Assembly (NCBI GenBank): GCA_050744165.1 | Contig: JBOGGN010000224.1 | Span: 1-14,272 of the forward strand | Direction: 5' to 3' | DNA from: JBOGGN01 sp050744165 | GTDB taxonomy: Bacteria; Actinomycetota; Acidimicrobiia; Acidimicrobiales; Palsa-688 | Length of the DNA: 14,272 nt | Shown here: positions 5,752 to 12,711 of the stretch, in pieces | Numbering within the stretch: the first letter of the stretch is position 1 | Layout of the letters: the number at the start of each line of letters is the position of its first letter | Notes under the pieces: generated by a model | Told to the model about the DNA's origin: nothing | What the model saw: only the letters and a program-made list of their open reading frames with translations | Databases searched by the model: none | Translations under genes and position numbers: made by a program

Positions 5752-8184
5752 TTAGGGCGGTGCCTTGATCGCCGTCGTGGACGACGTGGGGTGGGTGGTT
5801 GGCGTCGTCCGCGTGGTCTCGGTGGGGACGGTCGCGGACGTAGGCGTCGTGTGCCGGGTGGGTACGGTCGTGGCGGCGGTGGTCCCGGGGGTGGTCCCGG
5901 CGGGGGGCAGGTACAACGTGGTCGTGGTCGTCGCCGTCCCGAGCCCAGCGGGGAAGGTCACCAGGTTGGTTGGGGACTTGAGGTCCATGCCTGCCGCCAG
6001 CTGCTCGGGGGTCACCGGGTCGAATGCGCCGGTGTACGCCGGGTTGGTGCCGTTGTTGGTCGCCGCTTGCATGAAGTTGCGCCACAGGGTGGCCGGTTCA
6101 CCTCCCCCTTGGACCCCGCCGGAGCTGCCCAGGATGCCGACCATGGGCTTGGCGTTGGTCGGGTAACCGACCCACACCGCGGCAGTCAGCTTCGGTGTGA
6201 ACCCGTCGAACCAGGCGTCGGTGAAGTCGCTTGTCGTGCCCGTCTTGCCCGCGATCGGGGTGCCGAAGAAGGCGCTGGGGGCGGTGCCTCCCGTCTGCAC
6301 CACCTGCTGGAGGCAGTACTCCACGATGGCGTCCTGCGCCGGACTGATCACCATCGTGGGCGCGGCGGATGGCCACGGCAAGGGGGTGCCGTTGGCGGTG
6401 GTCACCTTGGTGACGACCTGGGGAGGCAGGTAGACGCCGCCGCGGGCGAAAGTGGCGTAGGCGGCCGCCATCTCCAGCACCGAGACCTGGGCAGTGCCGA
6501 GGACCAGCGACGCGTTGGGGGCGAGGCCGACATCGGCCGGGTTCAAGCCGAACTGCTTGACCATGGCGAGCAGCTTGGCCGGGCCGATGGCCATCTCGAG
6601 CTGGGCGTAGATGGTGTTGATCGACTGGGCCGTGGCCTGGACGACGCTTACCGACGGCCCGGCGTCCTCTTGACCGAAGTTGTTCACCAGGTAGTCGACA
6701 CCGCCGGTGCCCTGGCCGTTGAGGTCCACCTGTGGCGGCCCCGGCAGGGTGGAGTCGACCGAGTAGCCCTCCTTCACAAGTTCTGAGAGCAGAAACGGCT
6801 TGAACGTGGACCCGGCCTGGCGGCCGGAGCCGCCGCCGGCGGTGCCCGCAGCCAGGTTGACCTGTGACTTCGTGTAATCGGCACCGCCGACCATGGCTTT
6901 GACATAACCGTTGTTGTCCACCGCCACCAGGGCGCCCGCGGGGTCACCGGAGTAGGCCAGACCAGCGGCACCGTAGATGGCGGTGTACGCCTTGTCCTGG
7001 AGGTTGAGGTCGAGGGTGGTGGTGATCCGCAGGCCCAGGCCGAGGGGGTAGCGCTGCTCGACCTGTTGCTCCACGTAGTTCAAGAAATACTGGTCGTGGT
7101 GGGCGTTATCGAGGGTGGTGGCTTGTTTCTGGCCGGCGCCGACCTGGGTTGTCGGCAGGGGGGACGCGTTGGCGGCGTCCGCCTGAGCCTGGGTGATCTT
7201 GTGGTAGCGGACCATGGAGGCCAGTGACTCGGCCCGTCTGCCCTGTGCCACCGAGGGGTGGCCAACGGGGTCAGCCGCCTCCGGGCCCCGGATCAGCCCG
7301 GCCAGCAGCGCCGCCTGGGGCAGGGTCAGTTGCTGGACGTTCTCCTGGAAATAGGCCTGCGAGGCCGCCTGGATCCCGTAGGCGCCACGGCCCCAGTAGA
7401 TCGTGTTGAGGTATCGCTCCAGGATCTGGTTCTTGGTCAGCGTCTGCTGGAGCTTGACGGCGAGCGCAGCTTCCTTGATCTTGCGCAGGAGGGTTCGCTG
7501 GGAGTTGAGGTAGGCCTGCTTGATGTACTGCTGGGTAATGGTGGAGCCGCCCTGCAGGTTGCCCGTGCCCCGGATGTCGTTGACCAAGGCCCGGACGACG
7601 CCGACGGCGTCAATGCCGCCGTGCTGGTAATAGTTGTGGTCCTCGGTGGCGACGACGGCATTTATGGCGACCTGGGGGACCTGGTTGAGAGTGACCGCGA
7701 CCCGATTCTGACCGGTGTTGATGGACGTCAGCTGGGTGCCGTCGGCGGCGTAGATGAAGCTGGTCTGGGACTGCGGCTGGACCGCCGGAAGGGGGACCCT
7801 CGACAGCAGGTAGAGGGCGCCGGCGGTGCCGAAGAAGAGGAATAGCCAGACGAGGAACAGGATCCTCCGGTGGCGCCACAGCCAACTGCGGCGTTCCGGG
7901 CGTGGGGCCTGGTCTGACGGGTGGCGCCGCGGGCGGCGGCTAGGGCCACGGCCGGTGCGCCGGCGGGCTCTGGTACGGACTGGTCTCCGGTCATCGGAAC
8001 CGGGGGCCGGCGCGGGCTGATCTTGGGACACCGCCTGGGCTTCGGGCTCGGCCCGGGCGCGGGGGTGGGGCTGCCGGAGCGGGTGCTGGTGGCGAGGCCG
8101 CTGCAGTCGGGGTTGGCGCCGGGCCGGGGGCGAGGGCGGGGCGGCCTGCGTGCGGTCGCGAGGTGGGGAAAGGGGTCGATCCAT
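5752..8184 (-). CDS. ponA: Bifunctional class A penicillin-binding protein
   Basis: Polymerises glycan strands and cross-links peptidoglycan outside the membrane. The 810-residue product has a cytoplasmic, Arg/Pro-rich N-terminus (1-105), one membrane segment (about 107-128), and a GT51 glycosyltransferase domain: EDHNYYQHGGID (181-192, catalytic E181), GGSTITQQ (212-219) and RKIKEAALAVKLQQTLTK. The transpeptidase domain has the three expected motifs: S459-T-F-K462, S521-I-N523 and K647-T-G-T650. The last 60 residues are Thr/Pro-rich without a recognisable domain. Both active sites are complete. No other Met codon occurs before residue 324, so the start at 8184 is the only sensible ATG, though its ribosome site is weak. 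It lies 41 bases after the DUF5318 gene, an arrangement shared with mycobacterial ponA1. Confidence 0.96.
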   Translation of the reverse strand: MDRPLSPPRDRTQAAPPSPPARRQPRLQRPRHQHPLRQPHPRARAEPEAQAVSQDQPAPAPGSDDRRPVRTRARRRTGRGPSRRPRRHPSDQAPRPERRSWLWRHRRILFLVWLFLFFGTAGALYLLSRVPLPAVQPQSQTSFIYAADGTQLTSINTGQNRVAVTLNQVPQVAINAVVATEDHNYYQHGGIDAVGVVRALVNDIRGTGNLQGGSTITQQYIKQAYLNSQRTLLRKIKEAALAVKLQQTLTKNQILERYLNTIYWGRGAYGIQAASQAYFQENVQQLTLPQAALLAGLIRGPEAADPVGHPSVAQGRRAESLASMVRYHKITQAQADAANASPLPTTQVGAGQKQATTLDNAHHDQYFLNYVEQQVEQRYPLGLGLRITTTLDLNLQDKAYTAIYGAAGLAYSGDPAGALVAVDNNGYVKAMVGGADYTKSQVNLAAGTAGGGSGRQAGSTFKPFLLSELVKEGYSVDSTLPGPPQVDLNGQGTGGVDYLVNNFGQEDAGPSVSVVQATAQSINTIYAQLEMAIGPAKLLAMVKQFGLNPADVGLAPNASLVLGTAQVSVLEMAAAYATFARGGVYLPPQVVTKVTTANGTPLPWPSAAPTMVISPAQDAIVEYCLQQVVQTGGTAPSAFFGTPIAGKTGTTSDFTDAWFDGFTPKLTAAVWVGYPTNAKPMVGILGSSGGVQGGGEPATLWRNFMQAATNNGTNPAYTGAFDPVTPEQLAAGMDLKSPTNLVTFPAGLGTATTTTTLYLPPAGTTPGTTAATTVPTRHTTPTSATVPTETTRTTPTTHPTSSTTAIKAPP

Positions 8185-8225
8185 GAGCTAGCGGGCGACG
8201 GAAAGTAAGCCGGGAACGCGAAACT

Positions 8226-8642
8226 CTACGCCTGCTCGGCCTTGCGCCCGGCTACGGCGAAGGTCTTGGCGAGGTGGTTCCAGGCGCAGCGGGGGCAGAC
8301 CTCGACGACATAGCAGGCCAGTTCGCGGCCGGTTCTCGTCAACTTAGCCAACTCGCTGCGGGAGGTGAGCACCCGGCCGCCGGCGGGTAGCCGGCTCCCG
8401 AAGGCGTAGGAGACCAGGACCACCTTCCCGCCCTCGCAAATGGGGCAGTCCTCGTGCGTTTCCTGGCCGCAGTTGAGTGCCGCCCGCAGCAGCTCTGGCT
8501 GGGCATCACAGACGTCGAGCTTGGACAGCCGGCCTTTGCGAAACTCGCTGACGACGGAGTTGCGGGCCAACCGGTAATCGACCTGGCCGGCAACCTGGGC
8601 CACCTTTGGGGCGCCCCGCATTGTTTCCGGCCTGAAGTTCAT
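8226..8642 (-). CDS. DUF5318 zinc-ribbon-like protein
   Basis: Small actinobacterial protein of unknown function. From the chosen start it has 138 residues. Typical features are RKGRLSKLDVCDAQPELLRA (35-54), CPIC (66-69) and CPRCAWNHL (116-124); the two CxxC pairs probably bind one zinc. The frame is open much further upstream (to 8831), but that part does not resemble the family. ATG 8642 has no ribosome site yet lies 8 bases after a -10-like TAGCCT, which fits a leaderless transcript. ATG 8621 is an alternative. Its place directly before ponA is conserved in mycobacteria (Rv0049-Rv0050), which suggests a role tied to the cell wall; this is inferred from position only. Confidence 0.85.
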   Translation of the reverse strand: MNFRPETMRGAPKVAQVAGQVDYRLARNSVVSEFRKGRLSKLDVCDAQPELLRAALNCGQETHEDCPICEGGKVVLVSYAFGSRLPAGGRVLTSRSELAKLTRTGRELACYVVEVCPRCAWNHLAKTFAVAGRKAEQA

Positions 8643-8650
8643 TACCGATG

Positions 8651-8681
8651 AGGCTACTGCCCTGCGATGCGACGGGGTCGA
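8651..8681 (-). promoter_or_regulatory. Candidate leaderless promoter of the DUF5318-ponA operon
   Basis: On the minus strand TCGACC (8681-8676) and TAGCCT (8656-8651) are 19 bases apart, a long spacer. Eight bases separate the -10 element from ATG 8642, so the transcript would begin at or next to the start codon. The absence of any ribosome site there agrees with this. Confidence 0.45.
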
Positions 8682-8781
8682 GCGGACCGGCTGCGGGTCG
8701 TGCAAAGGTTTGGGCCTGTTTTGGGGTGCTTGGCGTGGCCCGGTGTTCGGGTTGGTGTCGATCGTCGAGTTCATCGGCTTG

Positions 8782-8810
8782 TTGTGCTCGCCGCGCACGT
8801 TCGCTACCCT
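8782..8810 (+). promoter_or_regulatory. Candidate padR-ino1 promoter
   Basis: TTGTGC (8782-8787) and TACCCT (8805-8810) are separated by exactly 17 bases. Transcription would start around 8817, inside the first of two repeated sites and about 29 bases before the TTG start codon. Confidence 0.5.
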
Positions 8811-8833
8811 CGATATATCGCACCGATACATCG
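8811..8833 (+). promoter_or_regulatory. Twin 10-bp operator-like sites before padR
   Basis: CGATATATCG (8811-8820, a perfect palindrome) is repeated with one change as CGATACATCG (8824-8833). They are 13 bases apart start to start and sit over the predicted transcription start, just before the ribosome site. PadR-family proteins bind as dimers to AT-rich palindromes of this kind and commonly repress their own genes. The neighbouring regulator is the obvious candidate ligand. Confidence 0.5.
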
Positions 8834-8845
8834 GGAGGATACGTC

Positions 8846-9562
8846 TTGCTGGAGCTCGCCATCCTCGGCCTCTTGAAGGACCAGGAGTTGCATGGCTACG
8901 AGCTGAAGAAGCGCCTGGCCGACACTGTGGGCTCCGGCTCGGTGTCGTTCGGCTCGATCTACCCGGCGCGCGGCCGGCTCGAGCGCGGGGGCGCCGTCTC
9001 GGTGGTGGCCACCCCCGGTGTCGCCGGCAGGGGCAAGAAGGTGTACTCCATCACCGACCGCGGCGAGCGGTTGTTCGAGGAGTTGCTGGTGACCGACGCC
9101 GGTGTTGGCGACGACGAGCGGTCGTTCAACCTGCGCCTGGCCTTCGCGCGGCACCTGTCGCGCGAGGCCCGGATCGGGATGATGGAACGCCGGCGGGCCT
9201 ACCTGCTCGAGCGCCTGGCCCGTACCCGGATCGCGGTGCGCCACAGCTGGGGGCGCCTTGACGCCTACACCCGCAGCCTCATGGAGCACGGCAACGAAAC
9301 CACCGAACGAGACATCTCCTGGCTCGACCGGCTGATCGCCGGGGAGCGCGCCGGCGCTTCGGACGCCGCCGCTGACACCTCACGGGCTGAGCCCCCCCAG
9401 CCAGCACGGTTCGAGCCCGCCAATTCCGATCCCAGTGCTGGGTCCCCGGCCGCCACGGCGGCGCCTTGGGGAGCCCTGTCACCCCCCACCATGCCGGTCC
9501 GGCCTCGTACCGGGCCGCTGGTTCCTGCACCAGCCCATCCACGCGGAGGCACCATCCAATGA
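8846..9562 (+). CDS. PadR-family transcriptional regulator
   Basis: DNA-binding regulator of 238 residues. The N-terminal winged helix (about 2-78) starts LELAILGLLKDQELHGYELK and contains SIYPARGRLERGGAVS and KKVYSITDRGERLFEELL. A helical dimerisation domain follows (about 85-166). The last 70 residues are Pro/Ala-rich and without structure, an unusual addition for this family. The start is TTG at 8846, because GGGAGGA lies six bases before it and the family begins there; the frame is open back to 8648 but that part has no homology I recognise. The stop overlaps the ino1 start (ATGA), so the two genes form one transcript. In M. tuberculosis a PadR gene (Rv0047c) also precedes ino1. It probably controls inositol synthesis; this is inferred from the operon. 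Confidence 0.9.
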   Translation: MLELAILGLLKDQELHGYELKKRLADTVGSGSVSFGSIYPARGRLERGGAVSVVATPGVAGRGKKVYSITDRGERLFEELLVTDAGVGDDERSFNLRLAFARHLSREARIGMMERRRAYLLERLARTRIAVRHSWGRLDAYTRSLMEHGNETTERDISWLDRLIAGERAGASDAAADTSRAEPPQPARFEPANSDPSAGSPAATAAPWGALSPPTMPVRPRTGPLVPAPAHPRGGTIQ

Positions 9563-10632
9563 GCACCAAGATTCGGGTCGCGATCGCGGGAGTCGGCAAC
9601 TGCGCCAGCTCCCTCCTGCAGGGCGTCGAGTACTACCGCCATGCCGACCCGACGGACACTGTTCCCGGTCTTATGCACGTGACGCTTGGCGGGTACCACG
9701 TCGGCGACGTCGAGTTCGTCGCCGCCTTTGACGTCGACGCCACCAAGGTCGGTCTCGACCTGGGCAAGGCCATCTACGCCGGGCAGAACAACACCATCCG
9801 GTTTGCGTCCGTCGGCGAGATCGGCGTGACTGTCCAGCGCGGGCCCACGCTCGACGGGCTCGGGAAGTACTACCGCCAGACGATCGAGGAGTCGCCGGAG
9901 GAGCCGGTGGATGTGGCCGAAGTGCTGCGCTCAACGGGCGCCGAGGTGCTTGTCGCCTACCTACCGGTCGGGTCGGACCAGGCCCAGAAGCACTACGCCC
10001 AGGCGGCGATCGATGCCGGCGTGGCGTTCGTCAATGCCATCCCGGTCTTCATCGCGTCGGACCCGGAGTGGGCCCAGAAGTTCGTAGATGCCGGGCTACC
10101 GATCATCGGCGACGACATCAAGAGCCAGGTGGGAGCGACCATCGTGCACCGCGTCCTGGCCCGTCTGTTCGAGGACCGCGGTCTGGTGCTCGACCGCACG
10201 TACCAGCTCAACGTTGGCGGCAACATGGACTTCAAGAACATGCTCGAGCGGGAGCGCCTGGAGTCGAAGAAGATCTCCAAAACCCAAGCGGTCACGTCGC
10301 AAATCGATAACGGCATCGCGGCCGACGACGTCCACATTGGGCCGTCCGACCACGTGGCGTGGCTCGACGATCGCAAGTGGGCCTACATCCGGCTGGAGGG
10401 TCGCAACTTCGGCGATGTCCCGCTCAACATCGAGATGAAGCTCGAAGTCTGGGACTCGCCCAACTCGGCCGGGGTCATCATTGACGCAGTCCGCTGCGCC
10501 AAAGTGGGCCTCGACCGGGGCCTGAGCGGGCCGCTGATCGGGCCGTCTGCCTACTTCATGAAGTCGCCGCCGGTGCAGTACCACGACGACATTGCTCATC
10601 AGATGGTGGAGGACTTTGCCGCTGGGGCGTAG
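9559..10632 (+). CDS. ino1: Inositol-3-phosphate synthase
   Basis: Converts glucose 6-phosphate to inositol 3-phosphate with NAD as cofactor, the first step for phosphatidylinositol and mycothiol in actinomycetes. The 357-residue product has the length of the short actinobacterial/archaeal enzymes. It carries the NAD-binding GVGNCASSL (11-19), GDDIKSQVGAT (184-194), NVGGNMDFKNM (218-228) with SKKISKTQAV just after, and a C-terminal region ending MKSPPVQYHDD. The start is the ATG overlapping the padR stop codon, with GGAGG nine bases before it; an upstream in-frame start at 9466 is inside padR and is rejected. Confidence 0.97.
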   Translation: MSTKIRVAIAGVGNCASSLLQGVEYYRHADPTDTVPGLMHVTLGGYHVGDVEFVAAFDVDATKVGLDLGKAIYAGQNNTIRFASVGEIGVTVQRGPTLDGLGKYYRQTIEESPEEPVDVAEVLRSTGAEVLVAYLPVGSDQAQKHYAQAAIDAGVAFVNAIPVFIASDPEWAQKFVDAGLPIIGDDIKSQVGATIVHRVLARLFEDRGLVLDRTYQLNVGGNMDFKNMLERERLESKKISKTQAVTSQIDNGIAADDVHIGPSDHVAWLDDRKWAYIRLEGRNFGDVPLNIEMKLEVWDSPNSAGVIIDAVRCAKVGLDRGLSGPLIGPSAYFMKSPPVQYHDDIAHQMVEDFAAGA

Positions 10633-10646
10633 CGCCTCGAGCAGGG

Positions 10647-10726
10647 TGGAGCGGCCGTCAAGGGTGCGTGTCCGGCAAGGGTGGGTGTCTCGCCTAGTGC
10701 TGGAGTGGCCGTCAAAGGTTGGTGTC
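10647..10726. repeat. Three 17-bp units after ino1
   Basis: Units of the form CGTCAAGGGTGCGTGTC occur at 10656-10672, 10673-10689 and 10710-10726. The first two are directly adjacent. The first and third belong to a longer imperfect 26-bp direct repeat (10647-10672 and 10701-10726). The third reaches the stop codon of the convergent AbiEi-like gene. No hairpin terminator for ino1 is evident in this gap. Confidence 0.75.
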
Positions 10727-11667
10727 TAGGTCGTCGCCCCGGCCAGACGGAAGTAGTTGGCATGGATTTCATGGATGACCCTTGCCGGCTCCTGCGTGAC
10801 GTCGTGCCACGTGTAGATCCTCAGTGTCCAGCCTTGGTCTTGAAGGGCATTGCGTCTTTGGATGTCGTGCTGGACTTGCTCCGGCGAGGAGTGCCACACG
10901 TAGCCATCGACCTCGACTGCGAAACGAATCTCCACCCACGCGAAGTCCAGCCTGTACTCGCCTCCTTGTCCGGCGTGTAGTTCGACCCTTGGTGTTGGGA
11001 CGCCGGCGGCGTTGATGAGCCGCCGCATCCTGGCCTCAAGTTCACTGGCCGCTGGTTCACCCACAAAGCCGCGATCGGTCAGATGGCGTCGCATCTGTCC
11101 CACACCCGGCCGACCGCGGCGGCCGAGCCGGTCGAGTTCGGCATGCAACCCCGCCACGGTCACCATCCGAGTGCGCAACGCGGTATCGAGGATCGGACCG
11201 ATGTCCTTGGGCGCAAGTTCGTTCGACAAGTCGACAATCGTTCGAAGTGCGTTGGTGGCTGGCAGCCCCCGGACCATGGTCGATCTCGAAAGGTGGAGAT
11301 CTGACGACCGGTGGATGGTGACTCCATGAAGGCGCAGCCCACGGCCTGTCGTCCGCGGGATGCTCAGAACGACGGCGTCCGGTTCGTTGTTCAAGAGCCG
11401 CAGCAGCCATGCCGCGGACTGGTGTGACACCTGGCCGACACCCCGCGTCGCCAACACCGCGGCGCGTACGTCTTGGTAGTAAGTCCGCGGAATTCGGACG
11501 TCACGGAACACGCCATGGTGAACCGGGACCCACTCGCCGCTCGCCACCATCTGCCTGATGAAGGCGTCGGATGCTCCCAGGTCGCGGGCCTCGAATCGCG
11601 TGATGAGGCCGTAATGCTCCTGGATCCATTGCCTGATCGCCCTCTTGATCTCAGCTCTAGTGCTCAT
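10726..11667 (-). CDS. AbiEi-like N-terminal domain with DUF559/Vsr-like nuclease domain
   Basis: The 313-residue product matches a common actinobacterial type. The N-terminal winged-helix region (about 1-75) resembles AbiEi-type antitoxins: LITRFEARDLGASDAFIRQM, then EWVPVHHGVFRDV. The C-terminal region (about 200-305) has the layout of a DUF559/very-short-patch-repair-like PD-(D/E)XK domain: E209, D241 (YRLDFAW), E252-V-D254-G, then HDIQRRNALQDQGW (267-280). The acidic residues needed for a nuclease are present. ATG 11667 is preferred because GGAG lies six bases before it; ATG 11679 is an alternative. No AbiEii toxin gene is adjacent, so the abortive-infection role of true AbiE systems cannot be assumed. 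The gene lies between two repeat clusters, suggesting acquisition. The actual function is unknown. Confidence 0.85.
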   Translation of the reverse strand: MSTRAEIKRAIRQWIQEHYGLITRFEARDLGASDAFIRQMVASGEWVPVHHGVFRDVRIPRTYYQDVRAAVLATRGVGQVSHQSAAWLLRLLNNEPDAVVLSIPRTTGRGLRLHGVTIHRSSDLHLSRSTMVRGLPATNALRTIVDLSNELAPKDIGPILDTALRTRMVTVAGLHAELDRLGRRGRPGVGQMRRHLTDRGFVGEPAASELEARMRRLINAAGVPTPRVELHAGQGGEYRLDFAWVEIRFAVEVDGYVWHSSPEQVQHDIQRRNALQDQGWTLRIYTWHDVTQEPARVIHEIHANYFRLAGATT

Positions 11668-11730
11668 ACCCCACTCCATGCCACCCGTCGGTCTGCTCTG
11701 TCGCGCGATCCGCCGCCACGGGGCTCCTTC

Positions 11731-11869
11731 TTGGCCGCGTTCGGTGAACTTGGCCGCGTTCGGTGAACTTGGGATCTGAAACTGTCGTAGAGCTCAGTCA
11801 GCCGCGGTCAGGTTCACCAAACGCGCTCAGGTTCACGAAACGCGGTCAGGTTCACCGCGGCGCGGTCAA
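11731..11869. repeat. Inverted arrays of 19-bp units (two facing three)
   Basis: TTGGCCGCGTTCGGTGAAC occurs twice in perfect tandem (11731-11749 and 11750-11768). After about 43 bases, three imperfect copies lie in the opposite direction (11812-11830, 11831-11849 and 11850-11868), of the form GTTCACGAAACGCGGTCAG, with a partial copy just before (11803-11811). The arms could pair into a long imperfect hairpin. The 285-bp gap that holds them (11668-11952) contains no recognisable gene. Iterated, inverted terminal sites of this type are seen at the ends of some transposons such as IS21-family elements. A deleted element or MITE is possible; an operator array for the divergent genes is the alternative. 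Confidence 0.85.
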
Positions 11870-11952
11870 GAACGAGATCGTTTCGGCCGTCGTGGAGCCT
11901 CGCTGCGGTCCTACGACGGGCTCGGCTCGCCGAGCAGGGCGGATCGGGCAGG

Positions 11953-12711
11953 ATGTGGTCCGTGCCCAACGACCGCGGATCGGAAAACGCCGCCGCGTGG
12001 GACAGGTACGCGGCGGCCTACCAAGCCCGGACACAGCTGTCGACGAGCAGCGCCCACTACGGCCCGGACCTCCCCACCGAAGCGACGCTGCGCTTGCTCG
12101 GCGACCTCAAGGGCAAGCGGGTGCTCGAGTTGGGCTGCGGCGGAGCGCAGAGTTCCATCGCCTTCGCCAAGCAGGGCGCAACGGCGATCGGAGTGGACTT
12201 CTCGGCCCAGCAGCTGGCCTTCGCCCGGAGGTTGTGTGAGCGCGAGGACGTGCGGGTCGAGCTACGCCTAGGCGACCTAGCCGACTTGGCGTTTCTTCGG
12301 GCCGACTCGATCGACCTGGTCTTTTCGTCCTACGCCTTCGGCTTTGTCGACGACTTGAACCGGGTGTTCCGGCAGGTCCACCGGGTGCTCAAGATGGGCG
12401 CCCCGCTGGTGTTCTCGCTCCCCCACCCCGCGTCGGAGATGTTCGAACTCGACGGTGCCGAGCCTTTGGCAGTGCGACGGGCGTACTTCGACAAGAGCCC
12501 CATCGAGCACGAGCTCGGCGGGGTGCCGTTCACCGACTACCACCACACCTTCGCAGACATATATATGGGCCTGAACCGCTCGAGCTACCGGGTCGACCTG
12601 ATTGTCGAGCCCGAGCCGTTGGCCGGTCGGGGGCGTGACGAGCAGTGGCGGGATGCGTTCCTGTACGTCCCTCGGACGCTCATCGTCCGGGCGCGGAAGG
12701 AAGGAAACTAG
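11953..12711 (+). CDS. Class I SAM-dependent methyltransferase
   Basis: Predicted small-molecule methyltransferase of 252 residues with an unknown substrate. The Rossmann-like fold is clear: motif I KRVLELGCGGAQSS (55-68), the acidic ribose-binding residue D82 in IGVDFSAQQL, GDLADL (107-112), DLVFSSYAFGFVDDL (121-135) and the VLKMGAPLVFSLPHP strand (145-159). The last 90 residues, with DYHHTFADIYMGL and an RDAFLYVPRTLIVRARK end, resemble those of general Methyltransf_11-type enzymes. The ATG at 11953 has only a weak ribosome site; GTG at 11964-3 (11962) with AGGA eight bases before it is equally likely. It converges on cca and their stop codons overlap. Confidence 0.9.
   Translation: MWSVPNDRGSENAAAWDRYAAAYQARTQLSTSSAHYGPDLPTEATLRLLGDLKGKRVLELGCGGAQSSIAFAKQGATAIGVDFSAQQLAFARRLCEREDVRVELRLGDLADLAFLRADSIDLVFSSYAFGFVDDLNRVFRQVHRVLKMGAPLVFSLPHPASEMFELDGAEPLAVRRAYFDKSPIEHELGGVPFTDYHHTFADIYMGLNRSSYRVDLIVEPEPLAGRGRDEQWRDAFLYVPRTLIVRARKEGN

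Noticed and set aside
5716..6786. Plus-strand open frame of 356 codons
   Set aside because: Antisense to the penicillin-binding protein gene, Gly/Arg-rich with no family features. The minus-strand gene has complete catalytic motifs.
8643..8831. Upstream extension of the DUF5318 gene to 8831
   Set aside because: The extra 63 residues are low-complexity, overlap the padR control region and would cover the candidate leaderless promoter.
8648..8845. Upstream extension of the padR frame to 8648
   Set aside because: It would run through the predicted padR promoter and operator sites. TTG 8846 has an ideal ribosome site and matches the family start.
9466..9558. Upstream extension of ino1 to 9466
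   Set aside because: It overlaps the padR end in another frame; the ATGA overlap start fits both the family and the ribosome site.
10726..11667. Two-gene AbiE toxin-antitoxin system
   Set aside because: Only an AbiEi-like N-terminal part is present and the neighbours are ino1 and a methyltransferase gene. No nucleotidyltransferase toxin (AbiEii) is adjacent.
11731..11869. CRISPR array
   Set aside because: The 19-bp units are directly adjacent with no spacers and occur in two orientations. No cas gene is present.
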